64,000 bases of DNA from Martinezella rhizogenes (GCF_027460065.1 NZ_JAPYZZ010000011.1:62001-126000), one strand, 5' to 3'; positions 27,844 through 36,914 are shown, counted from the first letter of the stretch. The notes: generated by a model from the letters alone, not told the origin. Translations and numbers: made by a program.

Positions 27844-28701
27844 ATGATCCTTTCCCCCCTGCCACGCCTCATCGTCGAACCGCTCGTTCGCAACGCCCTT
27901 CTCGAAGACCTCGGCCTTGCAGGCGACATCACCTCCACCGCCGTCATTCCCGCCGATCATCGCTCGGTCGTGGTCATGGCTTCGCGGGAGCCGGGCGTCA
28001 TCGCCGGGCTCGATGCGGCGGAACTCGCCTTCCAGCTTGTGGACCCGGCGATCAGGATGAGCAGGCACATTGCGGATGGGGCGGCCGTGGCATCCGGCGA
28101 TATCATCGCAACCATCGAAGGGCCGTCACGCGGGCTTTTGACCGGGGAACGCACGGCGCTGAATTTCCTCGGCCATCTCTCGGGCATCGCCTCAGTCACC
28201 GCAGAAATCGTCACCGCCATTGCCGGCACCAAAGCGTCGGTCGCCTGCACTCGCAAGACGACGCCGGGGCTGCGGGCGTTGGAAAAATATGCCGTGCGTG
28301 CCGGCGGCGGCATGAACCACCGTTTTGCGCTTTATGATGCTGTTCTGATCAAGGACAACCATATCGCCGTTGCCGGCAGCGTGCGTGAGGCCATCCGCCG
28401 TGCGAGGCAGGGCGTCGGACATCTCGTCAAGATCGAGGTGGAAGTCGATACGCTCGTGCAGTTGCAGGAGGCCATGGAAGAGGGTGTGGACGCGGTTCTT
28501 CTCGATAACATGACGCCGGAACAGCTGCGCCAAGCGGTGGAGATCGTTGCCGGGCGCGCCATCACCGAAGCCTCCGGCCGCATCAATCCGCAGACGGCGC
28601 CTGCCATCGCCGCCACCGGCGTCGATCTCATCTCCATCGGCTGGATTACCCATAGCGCGCCGGTCCTCGATATCGGGCTGGATTTTGAGAGCCAGGGTTG
28701 A
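27844..28701 (+). CDS. nadC: Nicotinate-nucleotide pyrophosphorylase (carboxylating)
   Basis: NadC converts quinolinate and PRPP to nicotinate mononucleotide and CO2. The protein has 285 residues from the ATG at 27844, 1 nt after the nadB stop; the frame extends upstream into nadB but that start is not needed. Family motifs are CTRKTTPGLRALEKYAV, GGGMNHRFALYDAVLIKDNH and the C-terminal VDLISIGWITHS. It completes the nadABC operon. Confidence 0.96.
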   Translation: MILSPLPRLIVEPLVRNALLEDLGLAGDITSTAVIPADHRSVVVMASREPGVIAGLDAAELAFQLVDPAIRMSRHIADGAAVASGDIIATIEGPSRGLLTGERTALNFLGHLSGIASVTAEIVTAIAGTKASVACTRKTTPGLRALEKYAVRAGGGMNHRFALYDAVLIKDNHIAVAGSVREAIRRARQGVGHLVKIEVEVDTLVQLQEAMEEGVDAVLLDNMTPEQLRQAVEIVAGRAITEASGRINPQTAPAIAATGVDLISIGWITHSAPVLDIGLDFESQG

Positions 28702-28726
28702 GTTTGCTCTAACGTGCACGCCTTAC

Positions 28727-28751
28727 GGAACAAAAGTTCCGCGTCTTCGTT
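28727..28751 (+). promoter_or_regulatory. EcfG/RpoE2-type general stress promoter
   Basis: GGAAC (28727-28731) is separated by 17 bases from GTT (28749-28751), matching the GGAAC-N16/17-cGTT consensus of the alphaproteobacterial general stress sigma factor. It lies 96 nt upstream of a GlsB-like gene. Confidence 0.65.
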
Positions 28752-28846
28752 AATAATCGCCTGGGGTCAATTCAAGGCGGGGGGACGTGCGCAAAAAATG
28801 CGGGTCCATATGCCTATGACCTCTCTCTAGAAAGGAAAGGCTTGTT

Positions 28847-29098
28847 ATGGAAGACGCACAAGTTGGCTGGATTGCAGCAATCATCATCGGCGGCGTAGCC
28901 GGTTGGCTCGCCGAACAGTTCATGAAAAGCAATATGGGTGTTTTCATGAACATCATCCTCGGCATTGTCGGCGCCATCGTCGCCAATTTCCTTCTGGGGC
29001 TCATCGGCGTCTCGCTCGGAGGCTGGATTGGCTATCTCATCGCCGGTTTCATCGGTGCCTGCATTCTCATCGCCGTCGGGCGTGCATTTCGCAGATAA
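28847..29098 (+). CDS. GlsB/YeaQ/YmgE family stress membrane protein
   Basis: This 83-residue, glycine-rich integral membrane protein has three short hydrophobic segments (AAIIIGGVAGWLAEQF, GVFMNIILGIVGAIVANFLLG and YLIAGFIGACILIAVG). It belongs to the transglycosylase-associated protein family (GlsB/YeaQ/YmgE), small stress-induced inner-membrane proteins of unclear mechanism. AGAAAGGAAAGG precedes the ATG. The stress-type promoter 96 nt upstream fits the family. Confidence 0.9.
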   Translation: MEDAQVGWIAAIIIGGVAGWLAEQFMKSNMGVFMNIILGIVGAIVANFLLGLIGVSLGGWIGYLIAGFIGACILIAVGRAFRR

Positions 29099-29110
29099 GG
29101 GGAAGACAGA

Positions 29111-29530
29111 ATGAGCTTTTTCAACAAGATCAAGGACGCGATTTTCGGCAAGGCCGAGGCCGCGCCGCAGACTTCGGCCCCGGCCGGAACACCAACAACC
29201 ACTGCAAGCCCGGCAGCACCGGCCCAGCCTGCTTCACCGGCACCGACGACCGCGGCCCCCGCGTCCACCGGCAGCGTCGACGTCGCCTCCATTCTGGATG
29301 CGGCAGTCAAGAAAAATGGACAGAAGCTCGACTGGAAACACTCGATCGTCGATCTTCTGAAGGCGCTCGATCTGGACAGCAGCCTCACCGCCCGAAAGGA
29401 ACTGGCGAGCGAACTGGGCTACACCGGCGACACCTCGGATTCGGCGACCATGAATATCTGGCTGCACAAGGCGGTCATCAAGAAGCTCTCCGAAAACGGC
29501 GGCAAGGTTCCGGCCGACCTTCTGGATTGA
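29111..29530 (+). CDS. DUF3597 domain-containing protein
   Basis: This 139-residue protein starts with a short amphipathic helix (FFNKIKDAIFGK), has a linker of about 40 residues rich in Ala, Pro and Thr, and ends with the DUF3597 domain (residues 58-139; VDVASILDAAVKKNGQKLDW, then SIVDLLKALDLDSSLTARKELASELGY). DUF3597 resembles peptidoglycan-binding LysM-adjacent and tail-accessory helices, but its function is unknown. It lies 12 nt after the GlsB-like gene and shares its likely stress promoter. Confidence 0.85.
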   Translation: MSFFNKIKDAIFGKAEAAPQTSAPAGTPTTTASPAAPAQPASPAPTTAAPASTGSVDVASILDAAVKKNGQKLDWKHSIVDLLKALDLDSSLTARKELASELGYTGDTSDSATMNIWLHKAVIKKLSENGGKVPADLLD

Positions 29531-29552
29531 ACCGATAAACGGGAGAACCGCG

Positions 29553-29741
29553 ATGGACGACTATTCCAGCCTGAGAGAGCAGATCGGCCAGGATCTCGAC
29601 ACCCTGCACAGGACCGAGAACCCGAAGTCGATTTTCGAAATCGCCGATGACTATCTGCTGGGAGATCCAAATCTCAAGCGAGCCATCGTCGAAGACATCA
29701 TCAAGGAAGAAGCGGACAAGCGCGGTATCGCGATCCACTGA
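29553..29741 (+). CDS. Small uncharacterised protein
   Basis: This 62-residue, acidic, likely helical protein (MDDYSSLREQIGQDLDTLHR and so on) has a GGGAGA site 6 nt upstream and lies 22 nt after the DUF3597 gene. It has no signal peptide, membrane segment or recognised family. Its place in a small stress operon suggests joint induction with its neighbours. Confidence 0.6.
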   Translation: MDDYSSLREQIGQDLDTLHRTENPKSIFEIADDYLLGDPNLKRAIVEDIIKEEADKRGIAIH

Positions 29742-29774
29742 AGACACGCGACAATCGCGGTTGTTCTACGCGAA

Positions 29775-29801
29775 GGGCGGCATCGAGACGGGATGCCGCC
29801 C
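29775..29801. terminator. Bidirectional terminator-like hairpin
   Basis: GGGCGGCAT (29775-29783) pairs with ATGCCGCCC (29793-29801) around a 9-nt loop. TTTCTGT follows on the plus strand, so it ends the stress cluster and faces the convergent cydX gene. Confidence 0.65.
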
Positions 29802-29816
29802 TTTCTGTATCAAGCG

Positions 29817-29939
29817 TCATTTTTCCGGCTTCGCTTCGGCCTTTTTCGCATTTTCTTCCATCAGCTCATACCACATGGCATTCATGACGGCGAAGATGGC
29901 GGCGAGAGGCAGGCCGAGCAGCCAGGCGAAATACCACAT
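29817..29939 (-). CDS. cydX: Cytochrome bd oxidase small subunit CydX
   Basis: This 40-residue, single-helix protein (MWYFAWLLGLPLAAIFAVMN, then a charged tail EENAKKAEAKPEK) matches the CydX/CydS subunit that stabilises cytochrome bd haems. It begins with the invariant MWYFAW. The ATG at 29939 lies 22 nt after the cydB stop on the same strand. It is the last gene of the cyd operon. Confidence 0.92.
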   Translation of the reverse strand: MWYFAWLLGLPLAAIFAVMNAMWYELMEENAKKAEAKPEK

Positions 29940-29961
29940 GTTCGATCTCCTTCTTTCTTGA

Positions 29962-31119
29962 TCAATAAGCGTGGCCGCTATCGTCGCGGATCGCTTTTTC
30001 ATCTACCTTGCCCCACAGCACGCGATAGACCCAAGATGTGTAGGCGACGATCATCGGAACGAAGATGAGCGTGACGACCAGCATGTTGAACAGCGTCATG
30101 TGGCTGGACGAAGCGTCCCACACCGTCAGGCTCGACTTCGGATCAACCGAAGACGGCAGGATGAAGGGAAACATCGTCAGCCCGACGGTGGCGATGATGC
30201 CGAAAATCGCGACCGAGCTGGACAGCAGAGCCAGGACTTCCCTGCGGGCCCTGAACAAGATGAAGGCGACAAGGGGAAAGACAAGACCGAGCGCCGGTGC
30301 CAGCATCATCCACGGATGTGCCGCATAATTGGCAAACCAAACACCACCCGCAACCTCGACCGTCTTGGACAGCGGATTTGAGGGGCCGTCGGTCACGACT
30401 TCCGAGGTGAAGCGATAACCATCAACCCCGAGCCAGAGAAAGATACCGCCAAGCGCGAAAAGAACTGTGGAGGCAAGGGCCGCAATGCTGCCAAAGCTGC
30501 GCGCACGCGCAGCCACCGGACCTTCGGTCTTCAGCACCAGCCAGGCCGCGCCATGCATTACAAGCATGGAAACGGAAACGAGGCCGCAGAGAAGGGCATA
30601 GGGGTTCAGAAGCTCGAACAGCGTCGTGCCGTCGTAGAAAATCCTCAGGTCGTCGTTAAAATGGAAGGGAACACCCTGCAGCACATTGCCGATGGCAACG
30701 CCAAAGATCAGCGCCGGCACGAAGCCGCCGACGAACAGGGCCCAGTCCCAGGCGCTGCGCCATGCCGTGCTCTCCCGCTTGGAGCGATATTTGAAACCGA
30801 CCGGCCGCAGGATCAGCGCGAACATGATGGCGGCCATCGCCAGATAAAACCCTGAAAACGACACCGCATAGAGCGGTGGCCAGGCGGCAAAAATCGCACC
30901 GGCACCGAGGATGAGCCAGACCTGGTTGCCTTCCCAGACCGGGCCGATGGAATTGATGACGACACGGCGCTCGATATCCGTCTTCGCCACGAAGGGCAGC
31001 AGCGCACCCGTGCCAAGATCGAAGCCACCGGTCACGGCAAAGCCGGTGAGCAAAACGCCGAGCAGCAGCCACCAGATGACGCGAAGGATTTCATAGTCGA
31101 TGAGTTGATGCAGGATCAT
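29962..31119 (-). CDS. cydB: Cytochrome bd ubiquinol oxidase subunit II
   Basis: CydB is the second large membrane subunit of the high-affinity terminal oxidase. The 385-residue protein has about nine transmembrane helices and the conserved GFDLGTGALLPFVAKTDIERR segment with NSIGPVWEGNQVWLI near residues 32-70. The reaction is ubiquinol oxidation with reduction of O2 to water and without proton pumping. It follows cydA after 6 nt and precedes cydX, a standard order. Confidence 0.96.
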   Translation of the reverse strand: MILHQLIDYEILRVIWWLLLGVLLTGFAVTGGFDLGTGALLPFVAKTDIERRVVINSIGPVWEGNQVWLILGAGAIFAAWPPLYAVSFSGFYLAMAAIMFALILRPVGFKYRSKRESTAWRSAWDWALFVGGFVPALIFGVAIGNVLQGVPFHFNDDLRIFYDGTTLFELLNPYALLCGLVSVSMLVMHGAAWLVLKTEGPVAARARSFGSIAALASTVLFALGGIFLWLGVDGYRFTSEVVTDGPSNPLSKTVEVAGGVWFANYAAHPWMMLAPALGLVFPLVAFILFRARREVLALLSSSVAIFGIIATVGLTMFPFILPSSVDPKSSLTVWDASSSHMTLFNMLVVTLIFVPMIVAYTSWVYRVLWGKVDEKAIRDDSGHAY

Positions 31120-31125
31120 GATATC

Positions 31126-32703
31126 TTACTCCGCAGCGACGAGTTTTTCAGGAACGAGCGGTGCCTCCGGCTCATGGTCCGGGTCTGGCCCCTTGCGGAT
31201 CGCCTTCAGCATCAGCCCCATTTCGACGATGAACAGCACCGTGTAGATGGCGATAAAACACAGAAGCGTAATCAGCACCGTCGAAGCGCTGAGGCTGGAG
31301 ACGGCCGCCGCCGTGGGCAACACACCCTCGATGATCCATGGCTGGCGGCCGAATTCGGCGACCACCCAGCCCATTTCGGCGGCGATCCAAGGCAGCGGAA
31401 TGGCAAAGACCGCCACTTTCAGCAACAGCGGATAGTGATCCAGCCGACGGCGGGCCGAGAGATAGAAGAAGGTTGCCGTCAAAAGGATGAAGAAGATGCC
31501 GAGACCGACCATGATGCGGAACGCCCAGAACAGGGTCGGCACATGCGGGATGGTGTCGGCAGCAGCTTTCGCGATCTGCTCTTCGCTCGCCTGACGCGGA
31601 TCGTCGACATAACGCTTGAGCAGCAGGGCATAACCAAGCTCGTGGCCGAGTTCGGCAAAGGTGCCGCTCACCTCTTCGGGCAGCTGTGCGCCCTTGCCGG
31701 TCGCGCGAATCTGCATCAGCGCATCATAGGCCTTGATGCCGTCGCGGATGCGGGTCTTGGCCTGCTCGACAAGATCGTTGATGCCTGGGATTTGCGTATC
31801 GAGCGAACGGGTGCCAATGAGGCCCATCACCCACGGAATCTTCACCGCAAAATGCGTCTCGCGCGCTTCCTGGTCTGGAAAACCGATGGCCGTGAAGGGG
31901 GCGGGCGCCGGCTCGGTTTCCCACATGGCCTCGATGGAGGCGAGCTTCATCTTCTGGTGTTCGGTGGAGAGATATCCGCTTTCATCACCCAGCACGACAA
32001 CGGACAGGGCAGACGCAAGGCCGAAGGAGGCGGCTACCGTCATCGACCGCTTGGCGAGATCGACGTGGCGGCCTTTCAACACATACCAGGCGGAAACGCC
32101 GAGTACGAAGATGGAGGCCGTCACGTAGCCGGCGGAAACGGTGTGCACGAATTTCGCCTGCGCCACCGGGTTGAACAGGACCGCGAAAAAGTCAGTGACT
32201 TCCATGCGCATGGTCTGTGGGTTGAAGGCGGAACCCGTCGGGTTCTGCATCCAGCCATTGGCGATCAATATCCACAGCGCCGAAAAATTCGAGCCGATCG
32301 CCACGCACCATGTCGCGACGAGATGACCGAGTTTCGACAGCTTGTCCCAGCCGAAAAAGAACAGGCCGACGAAGGTGGCTTCCAGAAAGAAGGCCATCAT
32401 GCCCTCGATCGCCAGCGGCGCGCCGAAGATATCGCCGACATAGTGGCTGTAATAACTCCAGTTCATGCCGAACTGGAATTCCATGACGATGCCGGTGGAA
32501 ACACCCAGCACGAAATTGATGCCGAACAGGGTGCCCCAGAATTTCGTCATCTGCCGCCAGATCGCCCGGCCGGTCATAACATATACCGTTTCCATGATGG
32601 CGATCACCACCGACAGCCCGATCGTCAGGGGAACGAACAAGAAGTGATATAAAGCCGTCACTGCAAATTGCAGGCGCGACAGCGCCACTATGTCGAGTTC
32701 CAT
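31126..32703 (-). CDS. cydA: Cytochrome bd ubiquinol oxidase subunit I
   Basis: CydA carries the b558, b595 and d haems and the quinol site. The 525-residue protein has about nine helices; H20 in LYHFLFVPLTIGL corresponds to the conserved haem-ligand histidine of E. coli (H19), and GRQPWIIEGVLPT is the C-terminal signature. The ATG at 32703 is preceded by AGGTGGG; the in-frame GTG four codons earlier is less likely. It lies downstream of cydC on the same strand. Confidence 0.96.
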   Translation of the reverse strand: MELDIVALSRLQFAVTALYHFLFVPLTIGLSVVIAIMETVYVMTGRAIWRQMTKFWGTLFGINFVLGVSTGIVMEFQFGMNWSYYSHYVGDIFGAPLAIEGMMAFFLEATFVGLFFFGWDKLSKLGHLVATWCVAIGSNFSALWILIANGWMQNPTGSAFNPQTMRMEVTDFFAVLFNPVAQAKFVHTVSAGYVTASIFVLGVSAWYVLKGRHVDLAKRSMTVAASFGLASALSVVVLGDESGYLSTEHQKMKLASIEAMWETEPAPAPFTAIGFPDQEARETHFAVKIPWVMGLIGTRSLDTQIPGINDLVEQAKTRIRDGIKAYDALMQIRATGKGAQLPEEVSGTFAELGHELGYALLLKRYVDDPRQASEEQIAKAAADTIPHVPTLFWAFRIMVGLGIFFILLTATFFYLSARRRLDHYPLLLKVAVFAIPLPWIAAEMGWVVAEFGRQPWIIEGVLPTAAAVSSLSASTVLITLLCFIAIYTVLFIVEMGLMLKAIRKGPDPDHEPEAPLVPEKLVAAE

Positions 32704-32770
32704 AGTCTTACCCACCTTTTCCGGAAGGCCGGCCTTCCATTTTCAAGACGACGCCGGCTCTCAAAAAATC

Positions 32771-34462
32771 TCAGTCCGGGCGCAGTGTCTCAAGCACTAC
32801 GCCGTATTCCGGGGTGCCGCTTTGACATTCATCAAATTGGCGTCCCTCTCTCAGCACGATGATACGATCGGCAAATTCCGCCTCGCGGCGATTATGGGTG
32901 ATCATCAAGACAGTCTTTCCTTCTGCCCTCGCGAAGAGCCGGCCGAGCACGTCCCGGGCGGTCTCGCCGTCCAGCCCTTCCGTCACCTCGTCGAGAAGCC
33001 AGAGCGGCCGGTCAGCAAGAAGGAAACGGGCAAGCGCCAGCCGGCGCGACTGACCACCGGAAAGACCCTGCCCGGCCTCGCCGAGCCTCGTTTCCAGCCC
33101 TTTTGGCAAGGTTCTGACGTGTTCGGCTAGACCCGCCGCCTCGAGCGCGTCCCATAACTCACTCCCCGTTGCCGCAGGTTTTGCCAGCCGCAGATTGTCG
33201 GCGATGCTGTCACGGAAAAGCTGGCTGCGCTGCGTCATCAGGGTGGACGGCAAAGCACGGACCGAACCCGCAGCCGGCCGCAACTCGCCCGCCACCAGCT
33301 GGATGAGGCTCGTCTTGCCCGCACCGCTTGCGCCGACGATCGCGACCCGCTCCCCGCAGGCGATTGCAAGGTTGATATTCGTCAGGACCGGATTCTCGTT
33401 CCCCTCCCGCTCCAGACGCACGCCTCTAAGCTCCGCCGCGATGCCACTCACGGGCAATGCAGGACAGTGCGCTTCGGCCGTCGCAGAAAGGCGCGGCGCA
33501 ATGCGCCTTGCGGAAAACAGCGTGCGGCCCAGTTCCATCGCCCCACGACGAAGCGCCGTGAAAGGCTCCAGCGCGGCGAAACAGACCAGCAGGCCAAGTG
33601 CGGCGGCGGGTGCGCTCACCGCCCCGTGCTCCGCCAGCCAGGCCATGCCGAGAAGGGCGGAGCTCAGGAGAATGGCCGCTGAAACGCCAAAGGAAAATCC
33701 GGCATTGGTCTCGATGCGGTTAAGACTGTCATCACAGGCGGCGAGATAGTCATCCGCCCGCTTGACCGCGGCAACCTGCGCGGAAAGCCGGCCCGTGGTC
33801 AGCAGCTCCGTCTGTCCGCCCACGAGATCGGCCGTGCGGGCGCGCAACGCCTCGAGCCCGATGGCCCGCCGGCGCGAGAATTTTTCCGCTCTCAAGGCAG
33901 AGCGCGCGGAAATGCCCAGCCCCGCCGCAATGAGGAAGGTTGCCGCCAGCACACCGGCAAGCGGGTGCAGGAAAGCAAGCCCGACGCCGGTCACGAGCGC
34001 GGCGAGGATGGCGACGGCAGCGGGAACGAGGACGCGCAAATAGAGCGAATCCAGCGCATCGATATCCGCAGTCAGCCGGTTCAGCAGGCGCGCGGGCCGC
34101 GCCTCCAGAGATTTCGCCGCCTGCGGTGCGGCAAAACCGCGAAACAATCTCTCCCGAAGTGCCGCGAGCACGGAAAGCGTGGCTTCGTGGGTCGTCATGC
34201 GCTCGCCATACCGGGCGGCGGTGCGCGCTAGCGCAAGAAGCCGAATGGCAGCCGAAGGGGCAAAGACATCGAAGGCAAACGCCGTCGCCGGCAGCAGGCC
34301 GGCAATGGCCGTCGCGGTAATGAACCAGCCGGACACGCCGAGAAGACCGATGCCCGCCAGAACCGTCGTGACCGCCAGAACCGCGCCCGCAAGCAGCATG
34401 CCGCGCCGCGTCGACCAGAACAGGGCGATGACAGGTCTCAATATGGCAAAACGCGCGATCAT
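32771..34462 (-). CDS. cydC: Thiol reductant ABC exporter subunit CydC
   Basis: CydC forms, with CydD, a heterodimeric ABC exporter linked to cysteine and glutathione export to the periplasm and required for cytochrome bd assembly. The 563-residue protein has an N-terminal six-helix membrane domain and a C-terminal ATPase with Walker A GASGAGKTS, signature LSGGQSRRLALARFLLA and Walker B LWLLDEVTEGLD. It overlaps cydD by 4 nt (ATGA at 34459-34462) and precedes cydA. Confidence 0.94.
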   Translation of the reverse strand: MIARFAILRPVIALFWSTRRGMLLAGAVLAVTTVLAGIGLLGVSGWFITATAIAGLLPATAFAFDVFAPSAAIRLLALARTAARYGERMTTHEATLSVLAALRERLFRGFAAPQAAKSLEARPARLLNRLTADIDALDSLYLRVLVPAAVAILAALVTGVGLAFLHPLAGVLAATFLIAAGLGISARSALRAEKFSRRRAIGLEALRARTADLVGGQTELLTTGRLSAQVAAVKRADDYLAACDDSLNRIETNAGFSFGVSAAILLSSALLGMAWLAEHGAVSAPAAALGLLVCFAALEPFTALRRGAMELGRTLFSARRIAPRLSATAEAHCPALPVSGIAAELRGVRLEREGNENPVLTNINLAIACGERVAIVGASGAGKTSLIQLVAGELRPAAGSVRALPSTLMTQRSQLFRDSIADNLRLAKPAATGSELWDALEAAGLAEHVRTLPKGLETRLGEAGQGLSGGQSRRLALARFLLADRPLWLLDEVTEGLDGETARDVLGRLFARAEGKTVLMITHNRREAEFADRIIVLREGRQFDECQSGTPEYGVVLETLRPD

Positions 34463-36240
34463 GGCTGCCCCCTCGAATGGATCGCCGTCATATCCACGAT
34501 CCTGTCCATGCGTGCCGCAAGTACCGGATCATGGGTCGCGACGATCAATGTCCTGCCCTTTGCCAGTTGCAGCAGGTTATCCGTGACAAGAGCCGCCATT
34601 TCCCGGTCGAGATGCGCGGTCGGCTCATCGGCCAGAACAAGCTGCGTTGCCGGGTCTGCGAAAGCGCGCGCTATGGCGAGCCGCACCGCCTCCCCGCCCG
34701 AAATGCCATATCCGCCGTCACCGATCTGCAAATGCCGGCGGGCCTGCATCAATCCATCCAGCCCGGTGCGGTGCAGGGCCTCTTCCACCATGGCGTCGCT
34801 GACATCAGGGCGGCCAAAACGAATATTCGCCTTCAGGGACCCGGCAAAAAAGAACGGTTTCTGACTGACCCAACCGATCGTTCCGCGCAACCCATCCGCC
34901 GTTGCATCATCGAGCGTGATACCGCCGATTCTGATTACGCCCTCACCCGCCTCGGCCAACCCGGCAATCAAGGAGAGTACAGTGGATTTGCCACAACCGG
35001 AAGGCCCGAGAATCGCAACTCTCTCGCCCTGCTGAACCGTCAGGTTGAAATTGCGGATGACAGGGGGAGCATTCGGGTAAGCGAAGGAAAGGTTGGCCAT
35101 CTCCAGCAGACCGGGCATCGAAGATGGCGCGCGCACCACATCCGTGCCCTCACCCACGATGGCCGCACCACCGGCTGTCAATGTGGCGAGCGCATTAAGT
35201 GACGCCTCGCCGGCCGCGCGGTCGTGCCAGACGGCGGAGAGTTCCCGCAATGGCTCGAAAAAGGCCGGTGCGAGCAGCAGGATGAAGAGGCCTTCGGCCA
35301 GCGTCAGCTTTTCACCCCAGGCGCCGAAATCGAGAAAACCGAGCAGGTGAAAACCGATATAGACGGCGGTCATGGCAACGCCGATCGCCGCAAAAAGCTC
35401 CAGTACCGCAGAGGAGAGAAAGGCGATCCTCAGAACGGCCATCGTCCGCTTCTTGAGGTTCTGCGCATCGGCCCCGAGGCGCGCCGCCGTCAGGTCAACG
35501 GCCTTGAGCGTGCGGATCGTTTCCAGCCCGCGCAGGCGATCGAGCAGGAAGGCATTCATGTTGCCCGTCTCGGCAAGCTGCTTTTCACTGGCGGCCTTGG
35601 CCTGCCAGCCGATGAGCGCCATGAAAAGCGGGATGGTGGGCATGGCGAGCAGGAGCACCACCGCCGCAATCCAGCTAAAGGGCAGGATGGCGAGCACAAA
35701 AACCAGGGGAACGATGGTGGCTTTCATGCGCGCCGGCTGGAACCGGGAGAGATAGGGCACCAGCGCTTCCGCCGCCTCCGCCACAATGCCCGCCGCCTCA
35801 CCCGAGGCCGTGCGCGACAGATCGAGCGGGGAAACCTTGGCCACCGCCTGCAGCGCCTCGAACCGCCGCTGCGAAAGTGCTGCGCGTGCGGCCCGGAAGG
35901 ACAGCCGCGCCGCGACTTTTTCCAGCCACGCCTTGAGAAGACCGAGGATAAGGACCGCAACGGCCGCCGGCACGATCGCCATCATCGGCTCGCCATCGGC
36001 AATTTTTCCGACTGAAAAGGCCAGCAGGCCCGCCTGCGGCAGCCAGAGCAGCGCCGGCAGCACATGCAGCAGGGCGACGGATCTGCCAACCGCGGGCGCA
36101 TGTTGCGTTTTCACCGCGGCCTTGTCGTGGGCAGCATTGCGCCGGGTTCTGCCAAAGGATCGCCGTTGCCCGGCACCGGGCACGGGACAGTCTCTGGCCT
36201 CACCATCGGCCGACCGGGGGATTTGTGCGGACATGGTCAC
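34459..36240 (-). CDS. cydD: Thiol reductant ABC exporter subunit CydD
   Basis: CydD is the partner half-transporter of CydC. The protein has 593 residues from the GTG at 36240; an ATG two codons later is also possible. The first 50 residues are charged and not conserved. The membrane domain follows, then the ATPase with Walker A GPSGCGKST, signature ISGGEAVRLAIARAFAD and Walker B LVLADEPTAHLD. The 7-nt gap after the regulator gene suggests one transcript for regulator, cydD, cydC, cydA, cydB and cydX. Confidence 0.94.
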   Translation of the reverse strand: MTMSAQIPRSADGEARDCPVPGAGQRRSFGRTRRNAAHDKAAVKTQHAPAVGRSVALLHVLPALLWLPQAGLLAFSVGKIADGEPMMAIVPAAVAVLILGLLKAWLEKVAARLSFRAARAALSQRRFEALQAVAKVSPLDLSRTASGEAAGIVAEAAEALVPYLSRFQPARMKATIVPLVFVLAILPFSWIAAVVLLLAMPTIPLFMALIGWQAKAASEKQLAETGNMNAFLLDRLRGLETIRTLKAVDLTAARLGADAQNLKKRTMAVLRIAFLSSAVLELFAAIGVAMTAVYIGFHLLGFLDFGAWGEKLTLAEGLFILLLAPAFFEPLRELSAVWHDRAAGEASLNALATLTAGGAAIVGEGTDVVRAPSSMPGLLEMANLSFAYPNAPPVIRNFNLTVQQGERVAILGPSGCGKSTVLSLIAGLAEAGEGVIRIGGITLDDATADGLRGTIGWVSQKPFFFAGSLKANIRFGRPDVSDAMVEEALHRTGLDGLMQARRHLQIGDGGYGISGGEAVRLAIARAFADPATQLVLADEPTAHLDREMAALVTDNLLQLAKGRTLIVATHDPVLAARMDRIVDMTAIHSRGQP

Positions 36241-36246
36241 GACTGA

Positions 36247-36825
36247 TCACCCTTTCTTCTTCGTGCCGCGGGGTCTTGCAAGCGAGACGATCCTGTCTTT
36301 CGCCTCCAGAAGCTTCGTGACCTTGGAGCCGAGCGCCAGCAGCGAGGCCAGCCTTTCGGTCTCCAGCCGCTTCACATCGTCATACCAGCCGGTCAGCTGC
36401 TCGATCAGCGTCTTCATCTCGTCGATGCGCTTTTGCGCGTGCCGCTCATCCTCGTTTTCCGGCGTCTCCATCAGGATTTCGCGCAGCACGCTGAGGGTGG
36501 GATCGATCTCGCGCTTCTTCCGCTCTTCGGCGAGCGTGCGCAGAATCTGCCAGACATCGTCAGGCGTCGTGAAAAAATCGCGCCTGTCGCCGGGGAAGTG
36601 CTTGAGAATTGCAAGGTTCCACGCCTGAAGTTCCTTGAGGCTCATCGACACGTTGGAACGGGAAATGCCGAGCGCCTCGACGATCTCGTCCGCACAGAGA
36701 GGCTGCGGTGAAATGTAAAGCAAAGCATAGACTTGGCCGACGGTACGGTTGATTCCCCAGCGGCTGCCCATCTCGCCAAAATGCAGCACGAAGGACTGGA
36801 CGAGCGGTGACAGGCTGGTTGGCAT
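36247..36825 (-). CDS. GbsR/MarR-type transcriptional regulator of the cyd operon
   Basis: The protein has 192 residues from the ATG at 36825. It carries a MarR-like winged helix (residues 15-95: SRWGINRTVGQVYALLYISP, then ADEIVEALGISRSNVSMSLKELQAW) and a C-terminal helical, coiled region of the GbsR type. It is the first gene of the cyd transcript. A strong inverted repeat immediately upstream is a good candidate for autoregulation. The signal it senses is not evident. Confidence 0.85.
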   Translation of the reverse strand: MPTSLSPLVQSFVLHFGEMGSRWGINRTVGQVYALLYISPQPLCADEIVEALGISRSNVSMSLKELQAWNLAILKHFPGDRRDFFTTPDDVWQILRTLAEERKKREIDPTLSVLREILMETPENEDERHAQKRIDEMKTLIEQLTGWYDDVKRLETERLASLLALGSKVTKLLEAKDRIVSLARPRGTKKKG

Positions 36826-36838
36826 TTCTTCACTTCCT

Positions 36839-36864
36839 GAATTTTCAGTAATTTCTGAAATTTC
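36839..36864. promoter_or_regulatory. Inverted repeat operator for the GbsR/MarR regulator
   Basis: GAATTTTCAG and CTGAAATTTC form 10-bp arms with one mismatch around a 6-nt A/T spacer; the inner TTTCAG/CTGAAA is perfect. It ends 14 nt upstream of the regulator start codon. Confidence 0.65.
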
Positions 36865-36900
36865 GATAACGCAAAAAACCGCAGGCGGCAAATCACCTTT

Positions 36901-36914
36901 TTGACCTGCGTCAA
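36901..36914. promoter_or_regulatory. FNR/FixK-type box upstream of the cyd operon
   Basis: TTGAC-CTGC-GTCAA is a perfect TTGA-N6-TCAA dyad, the site of FNR/FnrN/FixK regulators, 76 nt upstream of the regulator start. Low-oxygen activation of a bd oxidase operon by such a factor is expected. Confidence 0.75.

Noticed and set aside
31105..32652. Plus-strand frame of 515 codons opposite cydA
   Set aside because: It is antisense to a clear cytochrome bd subunit.
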